Of a stretch of DNA of 64,000 nt, positions 16,882 through 24,007 are shown in pieces. Below the pieces are notes generated by a model. It was given only the letters and a program-made list of their open reading frames with translations. It did not search any database and was not told the origin of the DNA. Each line of letters begins with the position of its first letter. Position 1 is the stretch's first letter. The position numbers and the translations under genes were made by a program. This DNA is from a virus. Where the stretch lies: positions 193,829-257,828 of IMG/VR virus record IMGVR_UViG_3300047445_000186. One strand, given 5' to 3'.

Positions 16882-17934
16882 ATGGAACATATGCAATTGG
16901 GGCATCTGAACAACGATTTTCGGACGTGCCTGCATCATCTGAATGCGCACGGCATGACTGCGCACCCACGTGGAACGACCACGAAAGAGCTGCTGAATTA
17001 CAACATTTCGCTCGGCGATCCACGCAATCGGATCATCAATTTCCCTGATCGGAAGACCAATCTGAAGTACCTGCTCGGTGAATTCTGCTGGTATCTCGCT
17101 GGTGACAACGACCCTGACAGCATCATCCCGTACAGCAAGTTCTGGGACAACATCCGCAATTCTGGCGACATGCCGGGATACGCGAAGGGCACGATCAATT
17201 CGAACTACGGCTATCGTCTGTTCGGTCTGGACAACGAGATGCTCGTTCCGCATGTCGAGAAGGCAATGACTCCGTACGGTTGCGATGAGACCGGTGCAGT
17301 CGTGATCGAGCCGCATGAGACGACAGTGATTCGTGGTCAGAGCCAGTGGGCAGCAGTAGTCGACATGCTCAAGGCCGACAAGGATTCGCGTCAAGCGATC
17401 ATGAACATCCATCGCCCAAGTGATCGTCACGTCGGGAACAAGGACGTTGCATGTACCCTGACCCTGCAGTTCTTCATTCGTGAGAACAAGTTGTTCATGA
17501 TCACGAACATGCGATCGAACGACATCATTCTCGGCTTCACGAACGACGTGTTCCAGTTCACGATGCTGCAAGAAGGCCTGATGGTTCAACTGCGTGAAAC
17601 GTACCCTGAGCTTGAGCTCGGCGCGTACTACCACAATGCAGGTTCGATGCACATCTACGACAGGCACTTCGAGATGGCGAACAAGATCGTCGCTGACGAA
17701 CGAGCACTCGAGCTGTCAATGGTTCCAATGGATCGATTCGACTCCGAGATTCTGGACAGCCTGGTCGAGATTGAAACTGAGTGGCGCAAGGACGGCATGA
17801 AGAAGGACTTCAACTTCAATCTGTACACCTCGTACCAGAAGCTCACACCGTACTGGCAGAACCTGATTCAAATGTGCTTCGCCGAAGATGGTGAAGCAAT
17901 GCACGCCGTGTTCGGCATCCCAGAGGAGCATTGA
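16882..17934 (+). CDS. dCMP hydroxymethylase-like (thymidylate synthase family)
   Basis: 350 residues. TS-fold enzyme: catalytic Cys in KDVACTLTLQF (C191), MRSNDIILG (R211-S212), and AGSMHIYDRH near residue 256. The residue equivalent to TS Asn177 (E. coli), which recognises the uracil 4-oxo group, is Asp here (GFTNDVF, D222), as in T4 gp42 and MilA-type cytosine hydroxymethylases. I therefore read it as making 5-hydroxymethyl-dCMP with methylene-tetrahydrofolate. The genuine TS of this phage is at 53,603. GGAG ribosome binding site; starts a plus-strand operon. Confidence 0.82.
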   Translation: MEHMQLGHLNNDFRTCLHHLNAHGMTAHPRGTTTKELLNYNISLGDPRNRIINFPDRKTNLKYLLGEFCWYLAGDNDPDSIIPYSKFWDNIRNSGDMPGYAKGTINSNYGYRLFGLDNEMLVPHVEKAMTPYGCDETGAVVIEPHETTVIRGQSQWAAVVDMLKADKDSRQAIMNIHRPSDRHVGNKDVACTLTLQFFIRENKLFMITNMRSNDIILGFTNDVFQFTMLQEGLMVQLRETYPELELGAYYHNAGSMHIYDRHFEMANKIVADERALELSMVPMDRFDSEILDSLVEIETEWRKDGMKKDFNFNLYTSYQKLTPYWQNLIQMCFAEDGEAMHAVFGIPEEH

Positions 17935-17935
17935 A

Positions 17936-18112
17936 ATGGAAATGGCATTTGCGCTGTTGCTAGTTCTGATCGGAGGCTTCGGCCTTCTGGTCGGCTTGAA
18001 CTTCAGCCACAAGGAAGGTGACGGCGACATGTCGACGTTGTACGCCATAATTGGCGGTGCTTGGGCTGCTGGCCTTTGCACGTTCGCAGCGAAAGTGATG
18101 CACCTCACATGA
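17936..18112 (+). CDS. Small membrane protein, two TM segments
   Basis: 58 residues with two hydrophobic stretches (~4-20 LALLLVLIGGFGLLVGL-like and ~36-54 AIIGGAWAAGLCTFAA), joined by a charged loop (HKEGDGD). Translationally linked to the hydroxymethylase gene, 1 nt after its stop, with a GAGGAG ribosome binding site inside it. Inner membrane location expected; function unknown. Confidence 0.7.
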   Translation: MEMAFALLLVLIGGFGLLVGLNFSHKEGDGDMSTLYAIIGGAWAAGLCTFAAKVMHLT

Positions 18113-18318
18113 GCGATAACCTGGTTGGATATAGAGGCGCGACCACTATGGACACCGGGTATTTCTACTGTCCTTATCCGTTCGGGTCTACTGAAGAGCA
18201 GATCCGAGCGATAAACGCGAGCCTTGAAGCATCGCGTCTGACGGAAGAACAACGTGCGTTCCAGCAGAAGCTCGCAAAGAGCATCAAAGACACACCGAAG
18301 GTTCCATGGAAAAGCTGA
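18109..18318 (+). CDS. Hypothetical small protein
   Basis: 69 residues, ATGA overlap with the upstream membrane protein. C-terminal half is a charged helix (STEEQIRAINASLEASRLTE). No family recognised. Confidence 0.65.
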   Translation: MSDNLVGYRGATTMDTGYFYCPYPFGSTEEQIRAINASLEASRLTEEQRAFQQKLAKSIKDTPKVPWKS

Positions 18319-18773
18319 CAATCATTGCGTACTACAGGCCTGAAAGCGATAAGAACGCGTTCGCCATCCGCGGCGAAGTCTCTGAACGGTACGAGTCGCT
18401 ATACAAGTGGCTGAGTGGCGGGAAGTGCTCGGCTCGGTCCGTGTACAGCGACATGCCGTGGGACGTGATCGTTTTCGATGATCCATTCGATGAGCAATCG
18501 TTCCTCGTGTTCTATGAAGGTGACATCGAATTCAGCACCATGCAGGGAGACGAGCCGTACCGTCCGCTGCCGAAGATCAAGTACAAGCAAGGTGTCGTGC
18601 CGGCCGAAGAGCGAGTGATCGGTCAGTCGTACCTTGGGAACTGCGGGCACTATCACGTTCATCAGGACCCGAACCGGGATTTCATGGGCGAACTTGCAGA
18701 CACTTTGGCCGCCGAGATCTCTCGGGAGATTGACAACGAGATCCTAGAACAGCTCCGCAAAGAATTCACTTAA
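18306..18773 (+). CDS. Hypothetical protein
   Basis: 155 residues, overlapping the upstream gene by 13 nt. Contains a central DVIVFDDPFDEQSFLVFYEG segment and a C-terminal acidic helix. No family recognised; last gene of the hydroxymethylase operon. Confidence 0.72.
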   Translation: MEKLTIIAYYRPESDKNAFAIRGEVSERYESLYKWLSGGKCSARSVYSDMPWDVIVFDDPFDEQSFLVFYEGDIEFSTMQGDEPYRPLPKIKYKQGVVPAEERVIGQSYLGNCGHYHVHQDPNRDFMGELADTLAAEISREIDNEILEQLRKEFT

Positions 18774-18777
18774 AGTC

Positions 18778-18783
18778 TAGAAT
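18778..18783 (+). promoter_or_regulatory. -10 element TAGAAT next to start codon
   Basis: TAGAAT, six bases, then the ATG at 18,790. No ribosome binding site precedes the helicase gene, so its mRNA is predicted leaderless. No clear GTTAC box at the 20-nt position. Confidence 0.5.
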
Positions 18784-18789
18784 ACCTCA

Positions 18790-20535
18790 ATGAGATACGA
18801 AAAACAAATTCTCGAGGCGTACGATCGCCTTGAGTTCAAACCACGTGGTCGTCAGGTCGAAGACATCGACACGATCATGACCTCGTTCCTCGATGAGGGA
18901 TTCAAGACCGTGATTCTGTCGGCTCCGACTGGCACGGGTAAGTCGATCATTGGTGCCGTTACTGCTGAAGCTCTGCACCGCATTCGCTGGCCGGATCTGA
19001 ACGCGAACGCGAGCTTCTTGCTCACGCCAACGAACATTCTGTCTCAGCAGTACCACGACACCTTCCAAGAAGGACGTGATCCGAATGACACGCGTTTCCG
19101 GATGATCAAGGGCGCTGGGAACTTCCCATGCGAGGCTCTTAGCACGGAGTCTGAACCGCAGACCGCCGAGTCGTGCGCGCTCCGTCTGTTCCAGAAAGAG
19201 CAGATGACTTCGATGATCGACACGTTCTGCAATGGATGTGACTTCGCCCATCAGAAGAAGATGCGTGACAAGTCGCGCCATCTGATCACGAACTACGCGT
19301 ACTACTTCATCGATCGGATGTACATGGAGATGCTCGCGAAGCGAACCGTGTGCGTGTTCGACGAAGCGCATTTGCTGAACGATCTGTTCACCGAGCACAA
19401 CGCGATCTACTTCAGCGATTCGCGTCTGAAGAAGATGGCCGAGGAAATCAACGAAGGCCTATCGCTCGGGCACACTGAAGTGTTCAAGATCCTGAAGACG
19501 GTGAAGACGGATCTGAATGCCGGGAAGATCAACGATCAGACGTACATGAACTATCTGCACCAGCTTGCAGACGCGTACGGGCAAGTCACTGAAGCGGCTC
19601 AAGAAGCGGCTGAACGTGAAGTGCGGAATCCGAAGAAGTACCTGCAACTCTCGCGCCTGTCGAAGAAGTACTTCGGCCTTGGCTGCAAGATTGGTGACCT
19701 TGTTGAGTACGGGTACCCACATGCATTCGAGTACAAGGAACGGAATCCGAAGTTCAATCAGCACGAAGACGAAATCTCCGTGAAGCCAATCTTCGTTGGC
19801 GACATGTTCGACAAGCTGATCAACGCAGATTACAACCTACTGATGTCGGCAACGTTCAGCGAGCAGTTCGCTCGTCGTACCCTGACCCTCGAGAACGCGA
19901 AGCACATCCGTCTGCAACCTTCGTTCCCGAAAGAGAACAAGAAGGTCGTGTTCTACAAGCCGCAGAATCTGAACTTCACCTCGCTGAAAGAGTCGAAGAC
20001 AGTGAAGCAGCTTCAAGCGACCTGCTACGAGATCGCGAAGCACCACACCGACAAGGGTGAACGTGGTATCGTGCTCGCTCCGAGCTTCGCGCTGAATGAA
20101 GGCATTGCCGCTGCGTTCGACGTGATGGGTCTGAAGGCACGAGTGTTCGAGCACAAGCGCGGTGAGAAGCTCGCTGAAGTTCTGGGTCGATTCAAGCGAC
20201 ACACTGACGGACCTGCAGTGATGCTCACTCCGTCTGGCTTCGAGGGTATGGACTTGGCTGGTGATCTGAGCCGTTATCAGATCATCTTGAAGGCACCGTT
20301 CGGTTCGCTGGGTGAAGCGCGGATGAAGAAGATTCTGGCAACGTGGCCTGACATTTACTCGCTGCTTTGCACGATGAAGCTCGTTCAAGGTGCTGGTCGT
20401 TCGGTCCGTGGGCCAGATGACTACGCCACGACGTACATGCTCGACACGAACATTCAGCGTCTCTGGACAGCGAAGAACATGGAATGGGCTGATGAGTTCC
20501 AGACGATCTTCACTTCGATGCTGAGCGACGACTAA
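18790..20535 (+). CDS. XPD/DinG-like superfamily 2 helicase
   Basis: 581 residues. Walker A SAPTGTGKS (K51), DEAH box VCVFDEAH (D191-H194), and C-terminal motifs PSGFEGMDLAG and QGAGRSVR (motif VI). Between motifs Ia and II there are four cysteines (C114, C129, C147, C150) spaced as in the iron-sulphur cluster domain of XPD/DinG helicases. Expected activity: 5'-3' DNA (or R-loop) unwinding in repair or recombination-dependent replication. Monocistronic, leaderless start; followed by a hairpin terminator. Confidence 0.88.
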   Translation: MRYEKQILEAYDRLEFKPRGRQVEDIDTIMTSFLDEGFKTVILSAPTGTGKSIIGAVTAEALHRIRWPDLNANASFLLTPTNILSQQYHDTFQEGRDPNDTRFRMIKGAGNFPCEALSTESEPQTAESCALRLFQKEQMTSMIDTFCNGCDFAHQKKMRDKSRHLITNYAYYFIDRMYMEMLAKRTVCVFDEAHLLNDLFTEHNAIYFSDSRLKKMAEEINEGLSLGHTEVFKILKTVKTDLNAGKINDQTYMNYLHQLADAYGQVTEAAQEAAEREVRNPKKYLQLSRLSKKYFGLGCKIGDLVEYGYPHAFEYKERNPKFNQHEDEISVKPIFVGDMFDKLINADYNLLMSATFSEQFARRTLTLENAKHIRLQPSFPKENKKVVFYKPQNLNFTSLKESKTVKQLQATCYEIAKHHTDKGERGIVLAPSFALNEGIAAAFDVMGLKARVFEHKRGEKLAEVLGRFKRHTDGPAVMLTPSGFEGMDLAGDLSRYQIILKAPFGSLGEARMKKILATWPDIYSLLCTMKLVQGAGRSVRGPDDYATTYMLDTNIQRLWTAKNMEWADEFQTIFTSMLSDD

Positions 20536-20546
20536 CCCGGTACAGG

Positions 20547-20570
20547 GATGGAGGGTGTTCCCCTCCATCT
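20547..20570 (+). terminator. Hairpin terminator overlapping next promoter
   Basis: GATGGAGGG/CCCTCCATC, 9-bp stem with TGTTC loop, immediately followed by TTAGAATG, which is the -10 of the next gene. The T-tract is poor, so termination may be incomplete. Confidence 0.6.
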
Positions 20571-20576
20571 TAGAAT
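20571..20576 (+). promoter_or_regulatory. -10 element TAGAAT next to start codon
   Basis: TAGAAT, five bases, ATG at 20,582. Same leaderless arrangement as the upstream helicase gene. Confidence 0.5.
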
Positions 20577-20581
20577 GATTC

Positions 20582-21700
20582 ATGGCAAATCAACCTCTCG
20601 CAAGAAAAGCAAAGCGCGAGCAGAAGGCAACACGCTCCACCCGCCGCCGACTGTCAGATAATCCCAGACACGCAGTTTACGAAGACAACTTCATGGATGA
20701 ACCACAACTAGAAAATTCGCGGAACGCAGGGCCTGATGGCGTTGTGTTCGGTGTGTACGGTCTCGATGACTGGGTCACGAACACATACCTCCGAAATGCC
20801 GTCGAAAAAGGCATGAACACCCTCAGCCTTGAGGGCACATGGATCACCCCGTCGAGCTGGAAGCTCCATGAGTGGGTCACGGCGAAAGCTGAGCGATTCA
20901 ACTTCATGTCGGCCAATCGTGCTCTCGCATGGTTCAGCTGGGGCATGATCGAACTGACCCTGACATCGGGTAAGCTCTGCATCGAGCTGAACGGTACGCC
21001 AGAAGAAGTCGTCGCATTCGTTGCATCGGTTGACGGTGAAATGAAGCGCGCCGAGAATCTGATCGAGTGGATCTACAACACGAAGGGCGACAGCATCTCG
21101 GTTCCGCTGAACTATCGTGCAGCAGTTCCAGGCGCGTACCCTTGGCTCCCAACGGAGATCGGTGAGTACATCGACGGGTACATGAACTCGAACGCGAGTG
21201 TGCTCGTTCTGATCGGCCCTCCAGGCACCGGCAAGACGTCGTTCATCAAGCAGCTCATTCACCGCTCTGGCAGTGACGCGAAGATCACGTACGACGAGAA
21301 GGTCATGAGCGACGACTCGCTGTTCGCAGGGTTCGTGGAAGACGATGCAAAGTTCCTGATCATGGAAGATGCGGACGCATTCCTGAAGAGCCGAGCCGAT
21401 GGGAACACGATGATGCATCGCTTCCTGAACGTGTCGGATGGTTTGATCTCGGCCCGCGACAAGAAGCTCGTGTTCAGCACGAATCTCCCGTCGATCCGTG
21501 ACATCGATGACGCGCTTCTCCGGGCTGGTCGCTGCTACGACGTGATCGAGTTCCGTGCTCTCACGCGAGCTGAAGCCGAGCCAGTGGCTGCCGAGCTTGG
21601 GCTGGAGCTCCGAGATGGTGCCGAGTTCACACTGGCCGAGCTGTTCAATGAGCAACCTTCCAGTGGTCGTAAAAATGTTCGAAAGGTCGGATTCGTATGA
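20582..21700 (+). CDS. AAA+ ATPase
   Basis: 372 residues. Basic N-terminus (~1-30), a ~150-residue unrecognised domain, then an AAA module: Walker A IGPPGTGKTS (K218), Walker B FLIMEDAD, sensor 1 VFSTN, and second-region-of-homology DIDDALLRAGR with arginine finger. Resembles FtsH/Bcs1-type AAA cores with a phage-specific N-terminal domain that would select substrates. Possible partner of the ClpP-like protein at 63,312, but no ClpP-docking loop (IGF/LGF type) was identified. Heads a six-gene overlapping operon. Confidence 0.82.
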   Translation: MANQPLARKAKREQKATRSTRRRLSDNPRHAVYEDNFMDEPQLENSRNAGPDGVVFGVYGLDDWVTNTYLRNAVEKGMNTLSLEGTWITPSSWKLHEWVTAKAERFNFMSANRALAWFSWGMIELTLTSGKLCIELNGTPEEVVAFVASVDGEMKRAENLIEWIYNTKGDSISVPLNYRAAVPGAYPWLPTEIGEYIDGYMNSNASVLVLIGPPGTGKTSFIKQLIHRSGSDAKITYDEKVMSDDSLFAGFVEDDAKFLIMEDADAFLKSRADGNTMMHRFLNVSDGLISARDKKLVFSTNLPSIRDIDDALLRAGRCYDVIEFRALTRAEAEPVAAELGLELRDGAEFTLAELFNEQPSSGRKNVRKVGFV

Positions 21701-21888
21701 AGAAAGTTCTCCTCTCCCTCGCCGTTCTGACAGCCCTCATGGGCTGTGGCAAGATCGATCGCATGACTGCTGCATGGGCCGGTGACGGCACGAAGACGTG
21801 CGTTGACGGTGTCACGTACCTGCAGTTCACGAGCGGCGCGACTCTCCAAGTGGACCGGACTGGCAAGCCAGTTCCTTGCGGCAAATGA
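21697..21888 (+). CDS. Small lipoprotein
   Basis: 63 residues. N-terminal MKK, hydrophobic VLLSLAVLTAL, lipobox LMGC with Cys17, then a short mature domain with two more cysteines that may form a disulphide. Predicted outer- or inner-membrane lipoprotein exported by the host. ATGA overlap with the AAA ATPase. Could act in superinfection exclusion or lysis; no direct evidence. Confidence 0.78.
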   Translation: MKKVLLSLAVLTALMGCGKIDRMTAAWAGDGTKTCVDGVTYLQFTSGATLQVDRTGKPVPCGK

Positions 21889-22178
21889 CAACGATCTCGT
21901 CCCGCAAGGGGACGACTTCAAATAGCCTGACGTTCGATGACCTAACCGACGCAGAGCTCGAGCTGATCTCGGCCTTGGTCTACAATGTACGACTCGGCAA
22001 GGGAAGTATCTATCGCGAAGCTGCGTACGATCTGATGAACAAGATCGAATCCTTCAAGCAGGACGATGACTACATCAGCCGAGCCAGTGCACTCGTGGAC
22101 CCTGAATGTGATGTGCTTGACAGCCATGGCACGCCAGCGTTCACGATCCGTAATCAAGACTACGAAGTCGTCGTATGA
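21885..22178 (+). CDS. Hypothetical protein
   Basis: 97 residues from the ATG at 21,885, which overlaps the lipoprotein stop. Helical middle part (DAELELISALVYNVRLGKGS, YDLMNKIESF). No family recognised. Confidence 0.7.
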   Translation: MTTISSRKGTTSNSLTFDDLTDAELELISALVYNVRLGKGSIYREAAYDLMNKIESFKQDDDYISRASALVDPECDVLDSHGTPAFTIRNQDYEVVV

Positions 22179-22762
22179 GCATAAACAAATTTCTGATCGA
22201 GGGTCTCGATCGTCTCGGCAAAGACACCCTGATCGATGGGATCATGCACCAGCGCGGGTACCATCAGGTCCTGCACTTCTCGAAGCCACGTCATCTCGCT
22301 CGGTACATGCCAAGCCCAACGGGCATGACTGCAGCCGAGATGGAGAGTGTCTCGTTCAAGGAGTACCAAGAGCAATCGTTCAGGACAATGTTCGCGATGC
22401 TCCGCAATCTGCCGTACACTCAGATCATTTGCAATCGGGCGCACCTTGGCGAATGCGTGTACGCTCCCCTGTACCGCGGGTACGCAGGCGAGTACGTGTT
22501 CGACATCGAGAAGCAGTTCTTGAAGGGCGATTCGCGAACCATTCGTCTGATCCTGCTCACTGAAGACTTCAGCGTGTCGAAGCACTTCGTCGATGACGGT
22601 GAGTCATTCGACATCGCAAAGCGCGAGCAAGAGCAGGACCTGTTCAAGGCTGCGTTCGAGAAGTCGTGCATCAGTGACAAGCGAATCGTGAACGTCACCG
22701 ATCGCGAAACTGGCGGCTATCGCTCGAAGCAAGACATTCTGCTTGAGGTCACCTCACTATGA
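22175..22762 (+). CDS. Thymidylate-kinase-like nucleotide kinase
   Basis: 195 residues. P-loop FLIEGLDRLGKDTLI (G10-K16) has the thymidylate-kinase form (GLDRxGKDT), and NRAHLGECVYAPLYRGY corresponds to the substrate-binding DRx region. Likely phosphorylates a deoxynucleoside monophosphate; with a hydroxymethylase in the same window, hydroxymethyl-dCMP is a plausible substrate (T4 uses gp1 for this). Family assignment is good, substrate is inference. ATGA overlaps at both ends. Confidence 0.72.
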   Translation: MSINKFLIEGLDRLGKDTLIDGIMHQRGYHQVLHFSKPRHLARYMPSPTGMTAAEMESVSFKEYQEQSFRTMFAMLRNLPYTQIICNRAHLGECVYAPLYRGYAGEYVFDIEKQFLKGDSRTIRLILLTEDFSVSKHFVDDGESFDIAKREQEQDLFKAAFEKSCISDKRIVNVTDRETGGYRSKQDILLEVTSL

Positions 22763-23151
22763 TCCGCGCACCATTCAAGGGGACGATCTCGATCAATCGC
22801 CGCTCTGACGACAAGATCAGCGTCTCGTTCGTCGACGATGCATCGCGAACCGAATTCCTCGATGTTCAGCTCTCAATGTCAGAAATGATGAGCGCCCTCA
22901 CTGGCCTGGCGTACGTGCCGGTTAAAGGTGAGGTTCGCGGGCTTGACGTGGTCGGCAAGGAGCGTGTTCGCGAGAAGCGCTCGATCACCTACCCTGGAAG
23001 ATCATCCGATCGCAGTGTCATGCAAAAGTGGCTCACTGAGAACGCCCAAGAAGAGGGCTGGACCGTTGACTCGTACCTTGGTTCGCAGTCGTCGATCTCG
23101 TACAAGGACGGCGAAACGATCCTGAACTACGCGGTGTTCAAGTTCGTCTGA
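22759..23151 (+). CDS. Hypothetical protein
   Basis: 130 residues, last gene of the operon, ATGA overlap with the kinase gene. Beta-rich N-terminal half (GTISINRRSDDKISVSFVDD) and a C-terminal GWTVDSYLGSQSSISYKDGE. No family recognised. Confidence 0.7.
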   Translation: MIRAPFKGTISINRRSDDKISVSFVDDASRTEFLDVQLSMSEMMSALTGLAYVPVKGEVRGLDVVGKERVREKRSITYPGRSSDRSVMQKWLTENAQEEGWTVDSYLGSQSSISYKDGETILNYAVFKFV

Positions 23152-23160
23152 ACGGGAAAA

Positions 23161-23176
23161 GGGCCCATCAGGGCCC
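23161..23176. terminator. Bidirectional hairpin between convergent genes
   Basis: GGGCCC-ATCA-GGGCCC; because GGGCCC is self-complementary the hairpin reads the same on both strands. It is preceded by AAAA on the plus strand, giving a weak T-tract for leftward transcription. Confidence 0.6.
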
Positions 23177-23196
23177 AGTTCCGGTAGCGCGGTCGA

Positions 23197-23379
23197 TCAG
23201 ACGTCGAGCAGAGCCTTCAGCTTGTCGATGTGCTTCTCGATGCCCTCGAGCTGCTCCTTCGAGATCTTCGCGCGGATCGCCGCCGTGGTGAGCTGCGTCT
23301 TCATGCGCTCGTGGATCGGGGGCGGTGCACGACGTTCACGTGCGGGTTTTGCTTCCTTGGTGGCAGTGGCTGTGGCCAT
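23197..23379 (-). CDS. Small basic helical protein
   Basis: 60 residues from the ATG at 23,379 (AGGAG ribosome binding site 7 nt upstream). N-terminus MATATATKEAKPARERRAPPP is Ala/Lys/Arg/Pro-rich like histone tails; the C-terminal ~30 residues are a leucine/isoleucine-spaced helix (SKEQLEGIEKHIDKLKALL), possibly a coiled coil. Only minus-strand gene in this part. Possibly nucleic-acid binding. Confidence 0.65.
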   Translation of the reverse strand: MATATATKEAKPARERRAPPPIHERMKTQLTTAAIRAKISKEQLEGIEKHIDKLKALLDV

Positions 23380-23406
23380 GATCAATCTCCTGGTTTAATC
23401 GACCAC

Positions 23407-23476
23407 CATCGGCCGATGTGTCTAATGTATCCCGAACCTGGCCAAACGTGTTTGGCGAATTGTAATGAACTGTAAC
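23407..23476 (-). promoter_or_regulatory. Leftward promoter with palindromes
   Basis: On the minus strand GTTACA (23,471-23,476) and TACAAT (23,459-23,464) precede two palindromes: GCCAAAC-GT-GTTTGGC (23,441-23,456) and CATCGGCCGATG (23,407-23,418). These look like operators in the leader of the small basic protein gene. Roles not established. Confidence 0.45.
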
Positions 23477-23537
23477 AGCCGGCCAACTCAGTATTTCATC
23501 GTCCCAATTTGGCCCCGAGAAGCCTGAACAATTCGGT

Positions 23538-23543
23538 TACAAT
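23538..23543 (+). promoter_or_regulatory. -10 element TACAAT
   Basis: GGTTACAAT upstream of the YqeY-like gene; the GTTAC and the -10 overlap here as at 16,853 and 36,575. The TTGGGGAA leader provides a ribosome binding site. Confidence 0.5.
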
Positions 23544-23566
23544 CTCCTTTGGATTTGGGGAACTCT

Positions 23567-24007
23567 ATGACACTAATATTTGAAATCAAAGCGGCCCAAT
23601 TGGCCGCTCGTAAAGAACGTCGGGCAGCGGATGTTGCTGTGCTGACGACCCTGATCGGTGAGGCGGAAATCATCGGCAAGAACGATGGAAATCGCGCAGT
23701 CACGGACCAGGAAGTGCAGGCCGTAATTAAGAAGTTCATCAAGAATATCGATGAGGTTCTGAAGGTCGTAAATCCTGGGTCTGATCAATTCACGACCGCT
23801 CAGGAAGAGAAGATTCTTCTGAGCACGTTCCTGCCTGTGCAGCTCTCTGAAGCTGACCTGCGGCTGATCATTCAAACCGTGATCGATGCACATCAGCTCG
23901 TGGCTCCAAAGGGTCTCGGTGTTCTGATGAAGGAACTGAAGGACTCGCATAACGGCACGTACGATGGTGCGCTTGCCTCGAAACTTGCAAAGGAATTGTT
24001 GAAGTGA
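23567..24007 (+). CDS. YqeY/GatB-C-terminal-like protein
   Basis: 146 residues from the ATG at 23,567 (GGGGA ribosome binding site). Matches the YqeY pattern: N-terminal LIFEIKAAQLAARKERRAAD, TLIGEAEIIGK, then VQAVIKKFIKNIDE, EEKILLSTFLPVQLSEADLR and GLGVLMKELKDSHNGTYDGA. Cellular YqeY resembles the tRNA-interacting tail of GatB. The start of the DNA glucosyltransferase gene (GTG) overlaps its stop. Role in infection unknown; tRNA binding is the family-based guess. Confidence 0.75.
   Translation: MTLIFEIKAAQLAARKERRAADVAVLTTLIGEAEIIGKNDGNRAVTDQEVQAVIKKFIKNIDEVLKVVNPGSDQFTTAQEEKILLSTFLPVQLSEADLRLIIQTVIDAHQLVAPKGLGVLMKELKDSHNGTYDGALASKLAKELLK

Noticed and set aside
16810-17667. Long open frame antisense to the hydroxymethylase gene
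   Set aside because: Low-complexity basic/His-rich translation, no promoter or ribosome binding site, and complete overlap with a strongly conserved enzyme on the other strand. Same reasoning applies to the long antisense frames at 20,708-21,655, 31,768-32,538, 37,920-38,975 and 45,352-46,227.
16882-17934. dUMP hydroxymethylase (hydroxymethyluracil phage) interpretation
   Set aside because: Uracil-specific TS-family enzymes keep Asn at the specificity position; here it is Asp222, and a beta-GT homologue is present, both favouring hydroxymethylcytosine.
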